From contig JAHDXW010000005.1 of NCBI GenBank assembly GCA_023383015.1, positions 46,849-110,848 of the forward strand: DNA of 64,000 nt, given 5' to 3'. This document shows positions 56,852 through 64,000 of this stretch, one piece after another (the stretch's first letter is position 1; every line of letters begins with the position of its first letter). The notes under the pieces are model-generated. The model ran no database searches. It saw only the letters and a list, made by a program, of their open reading frames with translations, and was not told where the DNA came from. The DNA comes from Paracoccaceae bacterium (GTDB taxonomy: Bacteria; Pseudomonadota; Alphaproteobacteria; Rhodobacterales; Rhodobacteraceae). The position numbers and the translations under genes are program-made.

Positions 56852-58956
56852 CCCGTCCTCCCCTCTCCGGCCGCGACGACAAGGCCGTCGACGGCCACCA
56901 CCCCCTGCCCCTCGGCCCGAACCAGGAGCGGGTTGATCTCGGCCTCGGCCACCGCCCCGCCGAGTGCCGCCAGCCGCGAGAAGCGCGCTACCGCCTCGGC
57001 CAGCGCGCCAAGATCGCCCCACGGCAGGTTGCGATACCCCGCCAGCGCGCGCAGCTCGGGGATCTCGGCGATCATCTCGCGCGCGGTCCCGGCATCCACG
57101 GGCGCGAGGCGCACGGCGACGGACGGCCGCAGCTCGGCCGTGACCCCGCCCATGCCGAGCACGACCACCGGGCCGACCTCGCGGTCGTCGCGGTAGCCGA
57201 GGATCACCTCGGCCAACCCGCGTTCCATCTGCTGCACTAGCGCGCCCGCGATCCGGGCGCCGGGAAAGGCCGCGCGGGCCTTGTCGACAAGGCCGGCGGC
57301 GACCTCTACGACCTCGCCCTCCGCCACGTTCAGTTGCACGAGGCCGGCGTCGGACTTGTGCAGGATGTCGGGCGAGAGCACCTTGACCGCGCAGGGCCCG
57401 GGCAGCCCCGGCGGCGCCGCGGCGCCGGGGCCAAGCACCGCGCTCGCCGCCGCCGGCACCCCGAGCGCGGCGAAAAGCGCGCCGGCCGCGCGCTCATCCC
57501 ACCCGGTGGTCGCCGCCAGTACCGCCCGGGCCGGGGCGACGTCGGCCTCCGCCACAGCGGGCGGGTCGGCGGGCGCGCGCCAGTCAAGATAGGCGTGCAT
57601 CGCGTCGGCGCAGCTTTCGGGGGTGCGGAAGCCCGCGATCCCGGCCTCGTGGAACATCCGCAGCCCCTCGTCGGCCTGCGGGGCAAGGAACACCGCGAGC
57701 GGCTTGGCGCCGAGCCGCGCCTCGGTCACCCGCGACAGGATCATGCCGGGGTTGGACCGCGCCGAGGAGCCCATGACCGAGATCACCGCGTCGCAGTGGT
57801 CCGAGGCCATGAGCTCGGTCAGGATGCGGGCGTAGCGCCCGCCCTCGCCGGTGCCCATGGGCAGGTCGATCACCGGGCTGTCCGGGATCGCGATCCCCGC
57901 CGCCGCGAGCCGCTCGCGCAGCGCCGGCGGCGGTTCGGGCACCCTGTCGCCCATCAGGCCGAGGCGGTCCGCGATCATCCCAGCCGCGCCGCCGGTGGCG
58001 GTGACCATGGCGACCCCGCGGCCGCGGGGCGGGCCGAAGCCCTGCACCAGCCGCGGCAGCTCGATCAGCCCCTCGAAGGTCTCGACCCGCAGGATGCCCT
58101 GGGCGCGCAGCCAGGCCTGCGCCAGTTCGTCGCCGCCCACCATCGCCCCGGTGTGCGAGGCCGCGACCCGCCTTCCCAAGGCCGAACGGCCGAGTTTGAA
58201 GGCGATCACCGGCTTGCCCGCGGCAAAGGCGCGGCGGGCGGCTGCGGCCAGCCCGGGGCCGTCGCGGATCGTCTCGAGGAAGAGCAGGATGACCTTCGTC
58301 TCGGGGTCGTCGGCCAGGATTGCGGCAAGGTCGCCCACCGAGAGGTCGGCCTCGTTGCCGATCGACACCATCTTGGCGAACCCGATCCCGCGCGCCGCGG
58401 CGCGGGTCAGCAGGCTGCCGAGCATCGAGCCCGACTGCGAGATCACCGAGACCGGTCCGGGCAGCATCCGCTCGGCCCCGAAGGCGGCGTTGGTGGTCAG
58501 AGGCAGGCGGCCCTGGACGTCGACGAGCCCGATGCAGTTGGGCCCCAAGATCCGCACGCCGCCCTCCCGCGCTCGGGCGACGATCCGTGCCTGGAGCGCC
58601 GCGCCCGCGGGTCCGGTCTCGGCGAAGCCGGCGGTGAAGAGCGTGGCCACCGGTACCCGGCGGCGGGCGCACTGGTCGATCACCCCCTCCACCGCGGCTG
58701 CGGGCACCATCACGAAGGCATGGTCGATCTCTCCGGGGATGGCGTCGAGGTCGGGGAAGGCGGGCAGCCCCATCACCTCGGCCCGGCCGGGATTGACCGG
58801 TACGATCCGGCCCGCGAAGCCTGCCGCGGCCAGGTAGCGCTGGGGGCGGGCGTTGTTCTTCGCCGGGTCGGCCGAGGCGCCGACCAGCGCCACGGTCCGC
58901 GGGCGGAAGATGCAGTCGCCGAGCGAGGGGGCGGGGGGTGCGGGGGCGTCCGTCAT
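56848..58956 (-). CDS. ADP-forming acyl-CoA synthetase (fused alpha-beta, ACD family)
   Basis: 702 aa. N-terminal CoA-binding domain (RTVALVGASADPAKNNARPQRYL, about 15-140), succinyl-CoA-ligase-like domains (ILGPNCIGLVD, SQSGSMLGSLL, and the phosphohistidine loop ASHTGAMVGGDE), then an ATP-grasp half (CAVKVLSPDILHKSDAG, about 480-690). It makes acyl-CoA from a free acid with ATP to ADP, or the reverse. ATG 58956 has AGGA 7 nt away; an in-frame ATG at 58992 overlaps the enoyl-CoA hydratase stop as ATGA and may be used instead. Confidence 0.87.
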   Translation of the reverse strand: MTDAPAPPAPSLGDCIFRPRTVALVGASADPAKNNARPQRYLAAAGFAGRIVPVNPGRAEVMGLPAFPDLDAIPGEIDHAFVMVPAAAVEGVIDQCARRRVPVATLFTAGFAETGPAGAALQARIVARAREGGVRILGPNCIGLVDVQGRLPLTTNAAFGAERMLPGPVSVISQSGSMLGSLLTRAAARGIGFAKMVSIGNEADLSVGDLAAILADDPETKVILLFLETIRDGPGLAAAARRAFAAGKPVIAFKLGRSALGRRVAASHTGAMVGGDELAQAWLRAQGILRVETFEGLIELPRLVQGFGPPRGRGVAMVTATGGAAGMIADRLGLMGDRVPEPPPALRERLAAAGIAIPDSPVIDLPMGTGEGGRYARILTELMASDHCDAVISVMGSSARSNPGMILSRVTEARLGAKPLAVFLAPQADEGLRMFHEAGIAGFRTPESCADAMHAYLDWRAPADPPAVAEADVAPARAVLAATTGWDERAAGALFAALGVPAAASAVLGPGAAAPPGLPGPCAVKVLSPDILHKSDAGLVQLNVAEGEVVEVAAGLVDKARAAFPGARIAGALVQQMERGLAEVILGYRDDREVGPVVVLGMGGVTAELRPSVAVRLAPVDAGTAREMIAEIPELRALAGYRNLPWGDLGALAEAVARFSRLAALGGAVAEAEINPLLVRAEGQGVVAVDGLVVAAGEGRTG

Positions 58957-58988
58957 TGCTGGGTCCTGCGGTCGGTCGGGAGCCTCGG

Positions 58989-59792
58989 TCATTCCCCGGT
59001 GAAGCGCGGCCTGCGCTTTTCCCGGAAGGCCGTGACGCCCTCGGCGTGGTCGCGCGAGGCGCGCGCCACCGCGGCGGCGAAGCTCTCGATCTCGAGCACG
59101 GTCTCGAGCGGGGGGGCGCAGGTGGCGGCAAACATCTTCTTGGCGAGCCCCAGCACATGGGTCGGCCCGGCCGCAAGCTCGGCGGCAAGCACGCGGGCCT
59201 CGGCCTCCAGCGTCTCGCCGGTGACGACGCGGTTGACCACCCCCCAGCCGAGCGCCTCGGCCGCCGGCAGGCGCCGGCCGGTCATCACCACATCCTTCGC
59301 CCGCCCGACGCCCAGCCGCTGGGCGAGAAAGAAGACAGAGCCGCCGTCGGGCACCAGCCCGACGTTGGTGAAGGCCTGCTGGAAATAGGCGTCCTCGGCC
59401 GCCAGCACGAAGTCGCAGGCCATGGCAAGCGAGAAGCCGATGCCCGCGACCGGGCCGTGCACCGCCGCCACGACCGGCTTCTCGATCCGGTAGACGGCCT
59501 GGATCGCGGCGTGGCGGCGCTGCAGCCGCGCCCGGGCGGCGGGGCCGGTCGTCTTGAGCATCCCGCCCACATCCGAGCCCGAGCAGAACCCCCGCCCCGC
59601 CCCCCGCAGGATGACGGCGCGCACCGAGGCATCCTCGTGCAGTCGCAGGAACAGGTCGGCCAGCCCGCGATACATCGCCTCGTCCAGCGCGTTCAGCTTC
59701 GCGGGGCGGTTCAGCACCACCTCGGCGACGCCCGGAGACGGCGAGGAAAGAAGCAGCCCCGGGGTCTCGGCCAGCGTGTCGGGCGCCATCAT
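58989..59792 (-). CDS. Enoyl-CoA hydratase/isomerase family protein
   Basis: 267-aa crotonase-fold enzyme. VVLNRPAKLNALDEAMYRGLADLF, the oxyanion-hole segment RGFCSGSDVGGM, VHGPVAGIGFSLAMACDFVLAAEDAYFQQAFTNVGLVPDGGS. The last block resembles PaaG/isomerase-type members, with Asp in place of the common second Glu. GGGAGGGGC precedes ATG 59792, which overlaps the acyl-CoA dehydrogenase stop (ATGA). Confidence 0.88.
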   Translation of the reverse strand: MMAPDTLAETPGLLLSSPSPGVAEVVLNRPAKLNALDEAMYRGLADLFLRLHEDASVRAVILRGAGRGFCSGSDVGGMLKTTGPAARARLQRRHAAIQAVYRIEKPVVAAVHGPVAGIGFSLAMACDFVLAAEDAYFQQAFTNVGLVPDGGSVFFLAQRLGVGRAKDVVMTGRRLPAAEALGWGVVNRVVTGETLEAEARVLAAELAAGPTHVLGLAKKMFAATCAPPLETVLEIESFAAAVARASRDHAEGVTAFREKRRPRFTGE

Positions 59793-60961
59793 GCCCCTCC
59801 CTCTGCCGCGGCCCCCGCACGGGGCGGCCGCTGGCTGAACCGCCGGCCGAAGACCGACTCGGCCAGCCGGTTCTTCAGCATCTCGAGCGAGCCGCCGGCA
59901 ATCATCCAGCCGCGCGACCGGCGGAAGCAGTACTCGACGAGCGACTCGCGTGAATAGCCGAGGCCCCCCATGATCTGGATCGCCTCGTTGGCGGCATCGA
60001 AGCCCGCCCGGTTGCACATCAGCTTGGCCAGCGTCGTCTCGTCGGGCGCCGGCAGGCCGCGGTCGGCGTTGCTGGCAGCGCGGTAGAGCAGGAGCTGCGC
60101 CGCCTCGAGCGCGACCAGCATGTCGGCGAACTTCCACTGCAGGCCCTGGAACTCGCAGAGCGGGCGGCCGAACTGCTGGCGGTCCTGGGCATAGCGGCGG
60201 GCCTCGTTGAAGCAGTAGCGGCCATAGGCGAGCGAGCGGGCGGCGTTGCCGATCCGCTCGGCGTTGAAGCCCGACATCTGCTTCTTGAACCCGCCGGCGG
60301 GCAGCAGAACGTCCTCGGGCGGAACGAGGACGTTGTCGAAGAAGAGCGGCGCCCAGGCCGCCCCCGACATGAACTGCGAGGTCTTGCCCATGGTGAAGCC
60401 CGGCGCGTCGCGCCGGATCAGGACCGAGCCGATGCCGCCCACCCCGGGCCCGAAGCGGACATAGACGAGGTAGACGTCGGCGAAGGGATTGGGGAACACC
60501 TTCGAGCCCCTGATCCGGAAGCCGTTGCCGTCGGGCACCGCCTGGGTCTTGAGGTCGGTCGTGGCCGAGCCGGCGTCGGGTTCGGTCATGCCGACCGCGA
60601 TCACCTCGCGCCCCTCGAGGATGGGCCTCAGGAAGCGCGCCTTCTGGTCGGGAGTTGCGTACTGCGCCAGCGTCCGGACGGCTCCGAAGTTGCCCTCCTG
60701 GATGATGTCGGCGCTGCGCGGGCAGACCAGCGCCACCTGCTCGATGGCGATCACCGCATCCATCAGCGTGCCGCCCTGGCCGCCGTCGGCCTCGGGGATG
60801 GTGATGCCGAGCAGGCCGTGCTCGTGGAAGAGCCGCTTCAGCGCCCTCGGGAACTGCTCCTCGTGGGCGCGCTCCAACGCGCCGTCCTTCAGGTGGCGCA
60901 GGGCGAAGGCGCGCACCGTGTCGGCGAAGATCTGCTGCTCGGGGGTAAAGGCGAAGTCCAT
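59789..60961 (-). CDS. Acyl-CoA dehydrogenase
   Basis: 390-aa FAD enzyme. TEPDAGSATTDLKTQA and RYAQDRQQFGRPLCEFQG are family motifs, as is IQIMGGLGYSRES. The C-terminal position that holds the catalytic Glu in most members (YEGT) reads AGGS here, while FNAERIGNAA offers Glu235 at the place used by isovaleryl- and long-chain-type enzymes. This favours a branched or long-chain substrate. It starts the tightly coupled set running down to the SDR; the M81 gene lies 54 bp upstream. Confidence 0.88.
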   Translation of the reverse strand: MDFAFTPEQQIFADTVRAFALRHLKDGALERAHEEQFPRALKRLFHEHGLLGITIPEADGGQGGTLMDAVIAIEQVALVCPRSADIIQEGNFGAVRTLAQYATPDQKARFLRPILEGREVIAVGMTEPDAGSATTDLKTQAVPDGNGFRIRGSKVFPNPFADVYLVYVRFGPGVGGIGSVLIRRDAPGFTMGKTSQFMSGAAWAPLFFDNVLVPPEDVLLPAGGFKKQMSGFNAERIGNAARSLAYGRYCFNEARRYAQDRQQFGRPLCEFQGLQWKFADMLVALEAAQLLLYRAASNADRGLPAPDETTLAKLMCNRAGFDAANEAIQIMGGLGYSRESLVEYCFRRSRGWMIAGGSLEMLKNRLAESVFGRRFSQRPPRAGAAAEGGA

Positions 60962-61015
60962 GGATCGTCCATCATCGAAAGGGGCGGGAAAGGGGGTGCG
61001 CGGGGCCGCGTGCGG

Positions 61016-62512
61016 TCATGGCGGCCAGGCCCCCCGCCCGGGTGCGGCGCCGGCATCGGCATCGAGCGGAAAGATCGGCCGGGGCAGGCGGCGCCAGTCG
61101 AACTCGTCCAGCCCCGAGCGGGTGTGGCCGGGGCTGTCGACGCGGATCACCTCCGCCGTCCAGGGGGCGAAGAACTGGAAGTTCGATCCGGTCTTCACCA
61201 CCACCGCCCGGACGGCGCTGCGGTCGGTCGCGTCGACCCCGAAATCGGCCCAGAACTCGGGCATGTGCATCCTGCGCCCGCGCAGTTCCGTCACCGCGAC
61301 CAGGGCGGGCCCGACCCGCAGGAGCGCCGCGGCGCCCTGCATCGCCGGGTCGAAGGCCCCGGCCCGGCCGGGCAGCGCCGCCTCGACCCGCGCCCGAACG
61401 GCGACCGGGCGGCCCTGCGCGGGGTCGAGCGCGTGGCCGAGCGACAGGTCGAGCACCGCGCCCGGCCCCGCCGCCAGTGCCGCCCGTGCCGCCGGTGGGT
61501 CGACCAGCGGCACCAGCGCCGCGGCCGGCATTCCCTGCCGCAGAACCTCGGCCAGGATCGCGACGCTGTCGCCCGTCGCGCCCCCGATGGTGCTGTCGCC
61601 GGTGTCCGACAGCACGACGATGCCCCCCGCTGCCGCCGCCGCCCGCGCCACCGCGGTCGCGACCGGGATGCTGTCGCGCCGCCAGAAGTCGTGGCGCAGA
61701 TCCCAGGCGCAGGCCGCAAGCTCGTCGGCCAGCCGCGCGGCCAGCGCGGGATCGTCGTCGGTGTGGACGACCGCGGCCCAGCCGCCCTCCTCGACGTCGA
61801 GCCAGGGCTGCATCGGGTAGGTCGAGACGCTGAGCACGCCCGGCCGCGCCTCGATCGCGCGGGCGAGGTCGAACCAGGTCTTCATCGGCGGCCGGGCGGT
61901 CAGGAACTGCTCCTGATGGGTGACCATCGCCACCTTGCGCAGCGCTCGGGCGGGCTTGCGGCCCCGGTCCCAGGCGCTGAAGAAGGCCCGCGCTGTCGCG
62001 CGGCCGGTGTCGGGCGGGTCGTGGGGGTGGGTGCGGTGGCCGACGCTGACGTCGGCCGCGGCGATCTTGCGCCGGGTGACGCAGGCGTGGTGGTCCATCG
62101 AGGCGACGAGCCAGGCGCGCGCACCGATCCGGGCGCGCAGCGCCTCGAGCAGGAGCCCCTCGGGGTCGTCGTGGTGCTCGGCCGCCATGGCGCCGTGCAG
62201 CGCGACATAGACCGCATCCACCGGGCCGACGGCGTCGAGCCGGGCGAGGAAGCGGCCGAGGATCGTCTCGAAGGCCTCGCGCGTCACCCGCCCCCCCGCG
62301 CCCGAGCGCGCCTTGAGCAGGGGGACGAGTTCGACCCCGCCGCGGGCATGGGCGACCTCGGCAAAGCCCATCGCCGCGCCCTCGGCGCCCGGCCCGCGCA
62401 GCGCGAAGGCCTCGCCGAAGGCGTAGCCCTGCCGCTCGAAGGTGGCGAGGTCGGTCGCCAGCGGGCTGAACGTGTCGGTCTCCTGCGAGAACCAGCCTAC
62501 CGCGATGCGCAT
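61016..62512 (-). CDS. M81 family metallopeptidase (MlrC-like)
   Basis: 498 aa. GWFSQETDTFSPLATDLATFERQGYAFGEA, VYVALHGAMAAEHHDDPEG, the metal-site SMDHHA, DVSVGHRTHPHDPPDTG, and VLSDTGDSTIGGATGDSVAIL fit the MlrC family, named for the microcystinase C that degrades linear microcystin. Bacterial homologues next to dipeptide ABC transporters are common, with unknown substrates. Start ATG 62512. Confidence 0.87.
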   Translation of the reverse strand: MRIAVGWFSQETDTFSPLATDLATFERQGYAFGEAFALRGPGAEGAAMGFAEVAHARGGVELVPLLKARSGAGGRVTREAFETILGRFLARLDAVGPVDAVYVALHGAMAAEHHDDPEGLLLEALRARIGARAWLVASMDHHACVTRRKIAAADVSVGHRTHPHDPPDTGRATARAFFSAWDRGRKPARALRKVAMVTHQEQFLTARPPMKTWFDLARAIEARPGVLSVSTYPMQPWLDVEEGGWAAVVHTDDDPALAARLADELAACAWDLRHDFWRRDSIPVATAVARAAAAAGGIVVLSDTGDSTIGGATGDSVAILAEVLRQGMPAAALVPLVDPPAARAALAAGPGAVLDLSLGHALDPAQGRPVAVRARVEAALPGRAGAFDPAMQGAAALLRVGPALVAVTELRGRRMHMPEFWADFGVDATDRSAVRAVVVKTGSNFQFFAPWTAEVIRVDSPGHTRSGLDEFDWRRLPRPIFPLDADAGAAPGRGAWPP

Positions 62513-62624
62513 GGGCCGCGCCCTCCATTCTGCGATGCCGTCCAGGACGCGGCGCCGCGCCGCCGCGCCGGGTCGGCGCGGCGGGCCGGACGACGGGCCG
62601 GGGAGGGCGCGGACACCCTTCGCC

Positions 62625-63734
62625 TCAGGAGAAGCGGTATTCGGTGTAGGTACCGACGCAGGCCGGCCCCGGGGCCGTCCACATCCGCCGGTCGTTGAGA
62701 TCGATCACCGAGGATACGAGGTTGTAGCCGATCTCGTCGGCGGCCGGGTCGGGGTGGCGGCAGACCGACTTCGGATACCCATGGTGGTCCTGCAGCGCGG
62801 CCTTGATGTCCTCCATGGTGATCGACCCGCGCTTGGCGGCGAGCGCGTCGCGCACCCGGCAGTCGCGGTAGAGCGTGTCGGGATGCGTCACCGGGCCGCG
62901 GTCGACCAGGTTCGCCTGCGCCTGCTTGTTCAGGAAGTGGTTGGAGTGCACGAGGATGCCGCCCTCGGGATGGACGTCGAAGGTTTCGCCCGGGATCGCC
63001 TCGACATCCACCGCCGCGCCGGCGGCGTCTGCCAGCATGTGGTTGCCGGAATGCGACTGCGGCGTTGAGACGAGCGCCCGGTGGGCGTCGGCGAGGTTGG
63101 TGTGACGCAGCGCCCGGCGGCGTGCGACGCAGGAGGTGACGCCGTTGTCGGCCTTCGCCTCGCGGTCGGTCCTGAGCGCGTTGCCGACCGCGCCGATGCC
63201 GGCGTCGTTGATGCCGTGGCGGAAGAGGATGCCGGCCTCGGTGACGAAGAGGAGCGCCGGCTGGCCGGGGATGTGCTGCTCGATGATCACGGTGTTGGGT
63301 TGCAGGACGCCGCTCTGGTCCCAGTTCTGGCCCATCAGCGTGTGCCCGTCGGCGGTGACGCTGCCGAGCACCGCGACGGTGGTGCATTCGTGGTCCTCGG
63401 GGGCCGCGACCTCGATCATCCGCGTCAGCCCGGTGCGGATGTTGATGACGAGGATTTCGCGGGGGTCGACCCCGGCGCCCTCGGCGATGCCGTCGAGTTC
63501 CTCTGCCAGCGCCGGATCCAGCCGGCGCAGAAGCGCGCCCGTGCGCTCGGCAAAGCCCAGCGCCTGCGCCCACGGCAGGCGCATCTTCTCGAACTTGACC
63601 TTGTAGACGCCGATGCTGCCAAGCACCTCGTCGCCGAAGTGGCGGCCGTGGTTGCGGCCGACGTCCCGCGGCAGGCCCTCGGAACGCAGGAAGCGGAGCG
63701 CGGCGGGCGGGCTTACGTCTCGGATGGCATTCAT
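62625..63734 (-). CDS. C45 family autoproteolytic acyltransferase/hydrolase (penicillin-acyltransferase-like)
   Basis: 369-aa Ntn-hydrolase. The likely self-cleavage and nucleophile site is DHECTTVAV (Cys near residue 117), which becomes the N-terminal catalytic Cys after processing. MGQNWDQSGVLQPNTVIIEQ, GINDAGIGAVGNALRTD and FDVHPEGGILVHSNHF are typical of the AAT family, which acylates or deacylates amines. ATG 63734 has AAGGAA 8-9 nt upstream, preferred over a longer frame. Between the ABC permease (16 bp) and M81 genes. Confidence 0.87.
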   Translation of the reverse strand: MNAIRDVSPPAALRFLRSEGLPRDVGRNHGRHFGDEVLGSIGVYKVKFEKMRLPWAQALGFAERTGALLRRLDPALAEELDGIAEGAGVDPREILVINIRTGLTRMIEVAAPEDHECTTVAVLGSVTADGHTLMGQNWDQSGVLQPNTVIIEQHIPGQPALLFVTEAGILFRHGINDAGIGAVGNALRTDREAKADNGVTSCVARRRALRHTNLADAHRALVSTPQSHSGNHMLADAAGAAVDVEAIPGETFDVHPEGGILVHSNHFLNKQAQANLVDRGPVTHPDTLYRDCRVRDALAAKRGSITMEDIKAALQDHHGYPKSVCRHPDPAADEIGYNLVSSVIDLNDRRMWTAPGPACVGTYTEYRFS

Positions 63735-63750
63735 TTCTTGGTTTCCTTGC

Positions 63751-64000
63751 TCAGACGGAGGTTCCGGAGGCGGCCGCTTCCCTGCGGGCGCGGGCAGCGG
63801 CGATGGCCTGGTTGCGGGCGATGCGGAAGGGCGACCGCGGGTCATAGCGGTCGCGGATCCAGTCGCCGATCAGGTTCGAGGCCATCACGACGAGGAAGAT
63901 CGCAATTCCCGGCAGTGCGGCCAGCCACCAGGCGGTGGCGACATAGTTGCGCCCCGAGGCGAGCATGCCGCCCCAGGTCGCGGTCTCGGCACCCATGCCG
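63751..64000 (-). CDS. Dipeptide/oligopeptide ABC transporter permease (DppC type), 5' end beyond the window
   Basis: C-terminal 80-odd residues only. GMGAETATWGGMLASGRNY, the membrane helix AWWLAALPGIAIFLVVMASNLIGDWIRDRYDPR and a basic tail are typical of the end of DppC/OppC. The reading frame is open to the window edge, so the gene continues to the right. It is upstream of the C45 and M81 hydrolases on the same strand, so the transporter presumably delivers their substrate. Confidence 0.85.
   Translation of the reverse strand, partial: GMGAETATWGGMLASGRNYVATAWWLAALPGIAIFLVVMASNLIGDWIRDRYDPRSPFRIARNQAIAAARARREAAASGTSV

Noticed and set aside
1..64000. CRISPR arrays, insertion sequences, integrase-linked attachment sites, tRNA or rRNA genes
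   Set aside because: No regularly spaced repeats, transposase or integrase sequence, or RNA gene signatures were noticed on reading both strands.

Overview
The window is GC-rich chromosomal DNA with no rRNA, tRNA, phage, IS or CRISPR signal. The gene set suggests an alphaproteobacterium, most likely a Rhodobacterales/Paracoccaceae-type denitrifier or nitrate respirer. The supports are a narR–narKGHJI cluster with a fused NarK1-NarK2 and a linked nnrU, a LexA box of the alphaproteobacterial GAAC-N7-GAAC form, many TRAP/TAXI and ABC solute systems, and dense CoA-based catabolic clusters. The lineage is inferred from gene content only.

Layout. 1–1323: a polar amino-acid ABC permease (cut by the left edge) and its binding protein. 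1442–4362: an Alg44-like (PilZ/HlyD) and Alg8-like glycosyltransferase pair with no other alginate genes. 4599–8258: a TAXI-type TRAP system (binding protein, DUF1850, fused permease). 8300–11131: dnaE2 behind a perfect SOS box, lacking its C-terminal OB-fold region. It is followed by an unknown membrane protein on the opposite strand and a decayed second copy of the dnaE2 3' end. 12230–25327: the nitrate respiration locus. NarR is divergent from narK-narG-narH-narJ-narI-ppiC-DUF2478-moaB/mogA-nnrU, and two FNR-type boxes lie in the divergent promoter.

25337–33610: an FAH hydrolase, two MaoC-type hydratases, a CitE-type lyase and a DctPQM TRAP transporter (the large subunit interrupted by an in-frame TAG), with a divergent CaiB/BaiF CoA-transferase and a GntR/HutC regulator. 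Together they look like uptake and CoA-dependent cleavage of a small branched dicarboxylate such as itaconate, mesaconate or citramalate. 33677–40339 (minus strand): OYE, DoxX, an M24 creatinase-like protein, a 3-hydroxyisobutyrate-dehydrogenase-like protein, a fused E1 alpha/beta and a VOC protein. 40609–42408: an unusual protein joining a winged-helix DNA-binding domain to a cytoplasmic solute-binding-protein domain, preceded by twin inverted repeats. 42488–43912: an AbgB-like amidohydrolase.

43951–52036: tricarballylate oxidation (TcuA, TcuB), a ThDP enzyme, and a divergent operon of an FMN hydroxyacid oxidase, an MmgE/PrpD protein and a DUF1932 dehydrogenase. 52155–64000: a long minus-strand series, running from a dipeptide-type ABC permease through a C45 acyltransferase, an M81 hydrolase, acyl-CoA dehydrogenase, enoyl-CoA hydratase, an ADP-forming acyl-CoA synthetase, MmgE/PrpD, an OB-fold DUF35 protein, a thiolase-like protein and an SDR to creatininase. 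Most of its central genes are joined by 4-bp ATGA overlaps. It looks like import, hydrolysis and beta-oxidation-like breakdown of an unidentified amide- or acyl-type substrate.
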